DNA from: Thermoplasmata archaeon UBA184
GTDB taxonomy: Archaea; Thermoplasmatota; Thermoplasmata; Lutacidiplasmatales; UBA184
Direction: 5' to 3'
DNA length: 5,937 bases
NCBI GenBank assembly: GCA_002495185.1
Contig: DAEB01000042.1
Span: 41,011-46,947, forward strand
The notes under the pieces are model-generated. The model saw only the letters and a program-made list of their open reading frames with translations. It was not told where the DNA came from and did no database searches. Of this stretch, positions 5,774 to 5,937 are shown piece by piece. The position numbers were made by a program, and so were the translations under genes. The number at the start of each line of letters is the position of its first letter. Within the stretch, counting starts at the first letter, position 1.

Positions 5774-5937
5774 ATGCGCAAGTTCCTCACCGAACTCCGA
5801 GGAAAGACCGTGATGACGAACGACGGCCAGATCCTGGGCATGATCGACAACTTCGTCGTCGACACGACGACCGGCGGGATCGCGCACGTCCTCGTCACCC
5901 CGAGCGAGGACGTGGAGCAGCGCCTCTTCCAGAGCGA
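5774..5937 (+). CDS. PRC-barrel domain protein, N-terminal part (3' end outside window)
   Basis: The first 54 codons are visible and remain open at the window edge. They begin MRKFLTELRGKTVMTNDGQI and continue with LGMIDNFVVDTTTGGIAHVLV. This pattern, with a short basic start, G-K-x-V, D-G-x-x-L-G, a V-V-D turn and a hydrophobic strand before T-P, is that of small archaeal PRC-barrel proteins, a beta-barrel fold first described in photosynthetic reaction-centre H subunits and in the RNA-processing factor RimM. In archaea these are usually short stand-alone adaptor proteins; two in Haloferax (CdpB1, CdpB2) take part in cell division. Which role applies here cannot be told from half a gene. Start choice is supported by GAGG 8 bases upstream and a TATA box at 5733-5739; an in-frame ATG at codon 14 would remove the first strand and is unlikely. 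It is divergent from rpl18e. Confidence 0.85.
   Translation, partial: MRKFLTELRGKTVMTNDGQILGMIDNFVVDTTTGGIAHVLVTPSEDVEQRLFQS

Noticed and set aside
5113..5898. A 261-codon open frame on the minus strand spanning the divergent promoter region.
   Set aside because: It crosses rpl18e and part of rpl13 in a different frame, covers both TATA boxes and the start of the PRC-barrel gene, and has no family features.
1..5937. Mobile elements, CRISPR arrays, rRNA or signs of recent horizontal transfer.
   Set aside because: No transposase, terminal repeats, regularly spaced repeats or rRNA motifs were seen, and base composition looks even across all genes.

Overview
The window is a piece of an archaeal chromosome. 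The evidence is a block of four convincingly archaeal translation and transcription genes (eL18, uL13, uS9 and RNA polymerase subunit Rpo10/RpoN), TATA-box promoters at archaeal spacing, a Cdc48/VAT-type AAA+ ATPase and a PRC-barrel protein. The DNA is visibly GC-rich, with G or C at nearly every third codon position. A GC-rich, uncultivated lineage of the Thermoplasmatota or a related euryarchaeal group would fit the large PKD-containing surface protein with a C-terminal membrane anchor, but that placement is inference and only moderately certain.

Layout: positions 1-558 (+) hold the C-terminal 185 residues of a Cdc48-like ATPase, running in from outside the window. A 108-base gap (559-666) carries a TATA box and two dyad elements in front of a large gene (667-4044, +). 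This gene encodes a 1125-residue secreted and membrane-anchored protein with about 45 N-glycosylation sequons, carboxypeptidase-regulatory-like and PKD-like beta domains, one C-terminal transmembrane helix and a charged cytoplasmic tail. A 144-base convergent gap (4045-4188) follows. On the minus strand a tight operon reads rpl18e (5609-5244), rpl13 (5251-4811), rps9 (4814-4407) and rpoN (4386-4189). A 164-base divergent promoter region (5610-5773) separates rpl18e from a plus-strand PRC-barrel gene that runs out of the window at 5937.

How the genes relate: the ribosomal/RNAP operon is a housekeeping unit whose adjacent genes overlap by 8 and 4 bases, suggesting translational coupling. Two of its genes use non-ATG starts (TTG for rpl13, GTG for rps9). 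The surface glycoprotein has its own promoter, so co-transcription with the ATPase gene is not required. The ATPase ends in Ile-Tyr-Arg, which fits the HbYX proteasome-docking motif. No mobile element, CRISPR array, tRNA or rRNA is visible. I see no wholly new system here. The most interesting leads are the surface protein's architecture and tail, the ATPase C-terminus, the dyads at the predicted 5' end of the surface-protein transcript, and the PRC-barrel gene sharing a divergent promoter region with a ribosomal operon.
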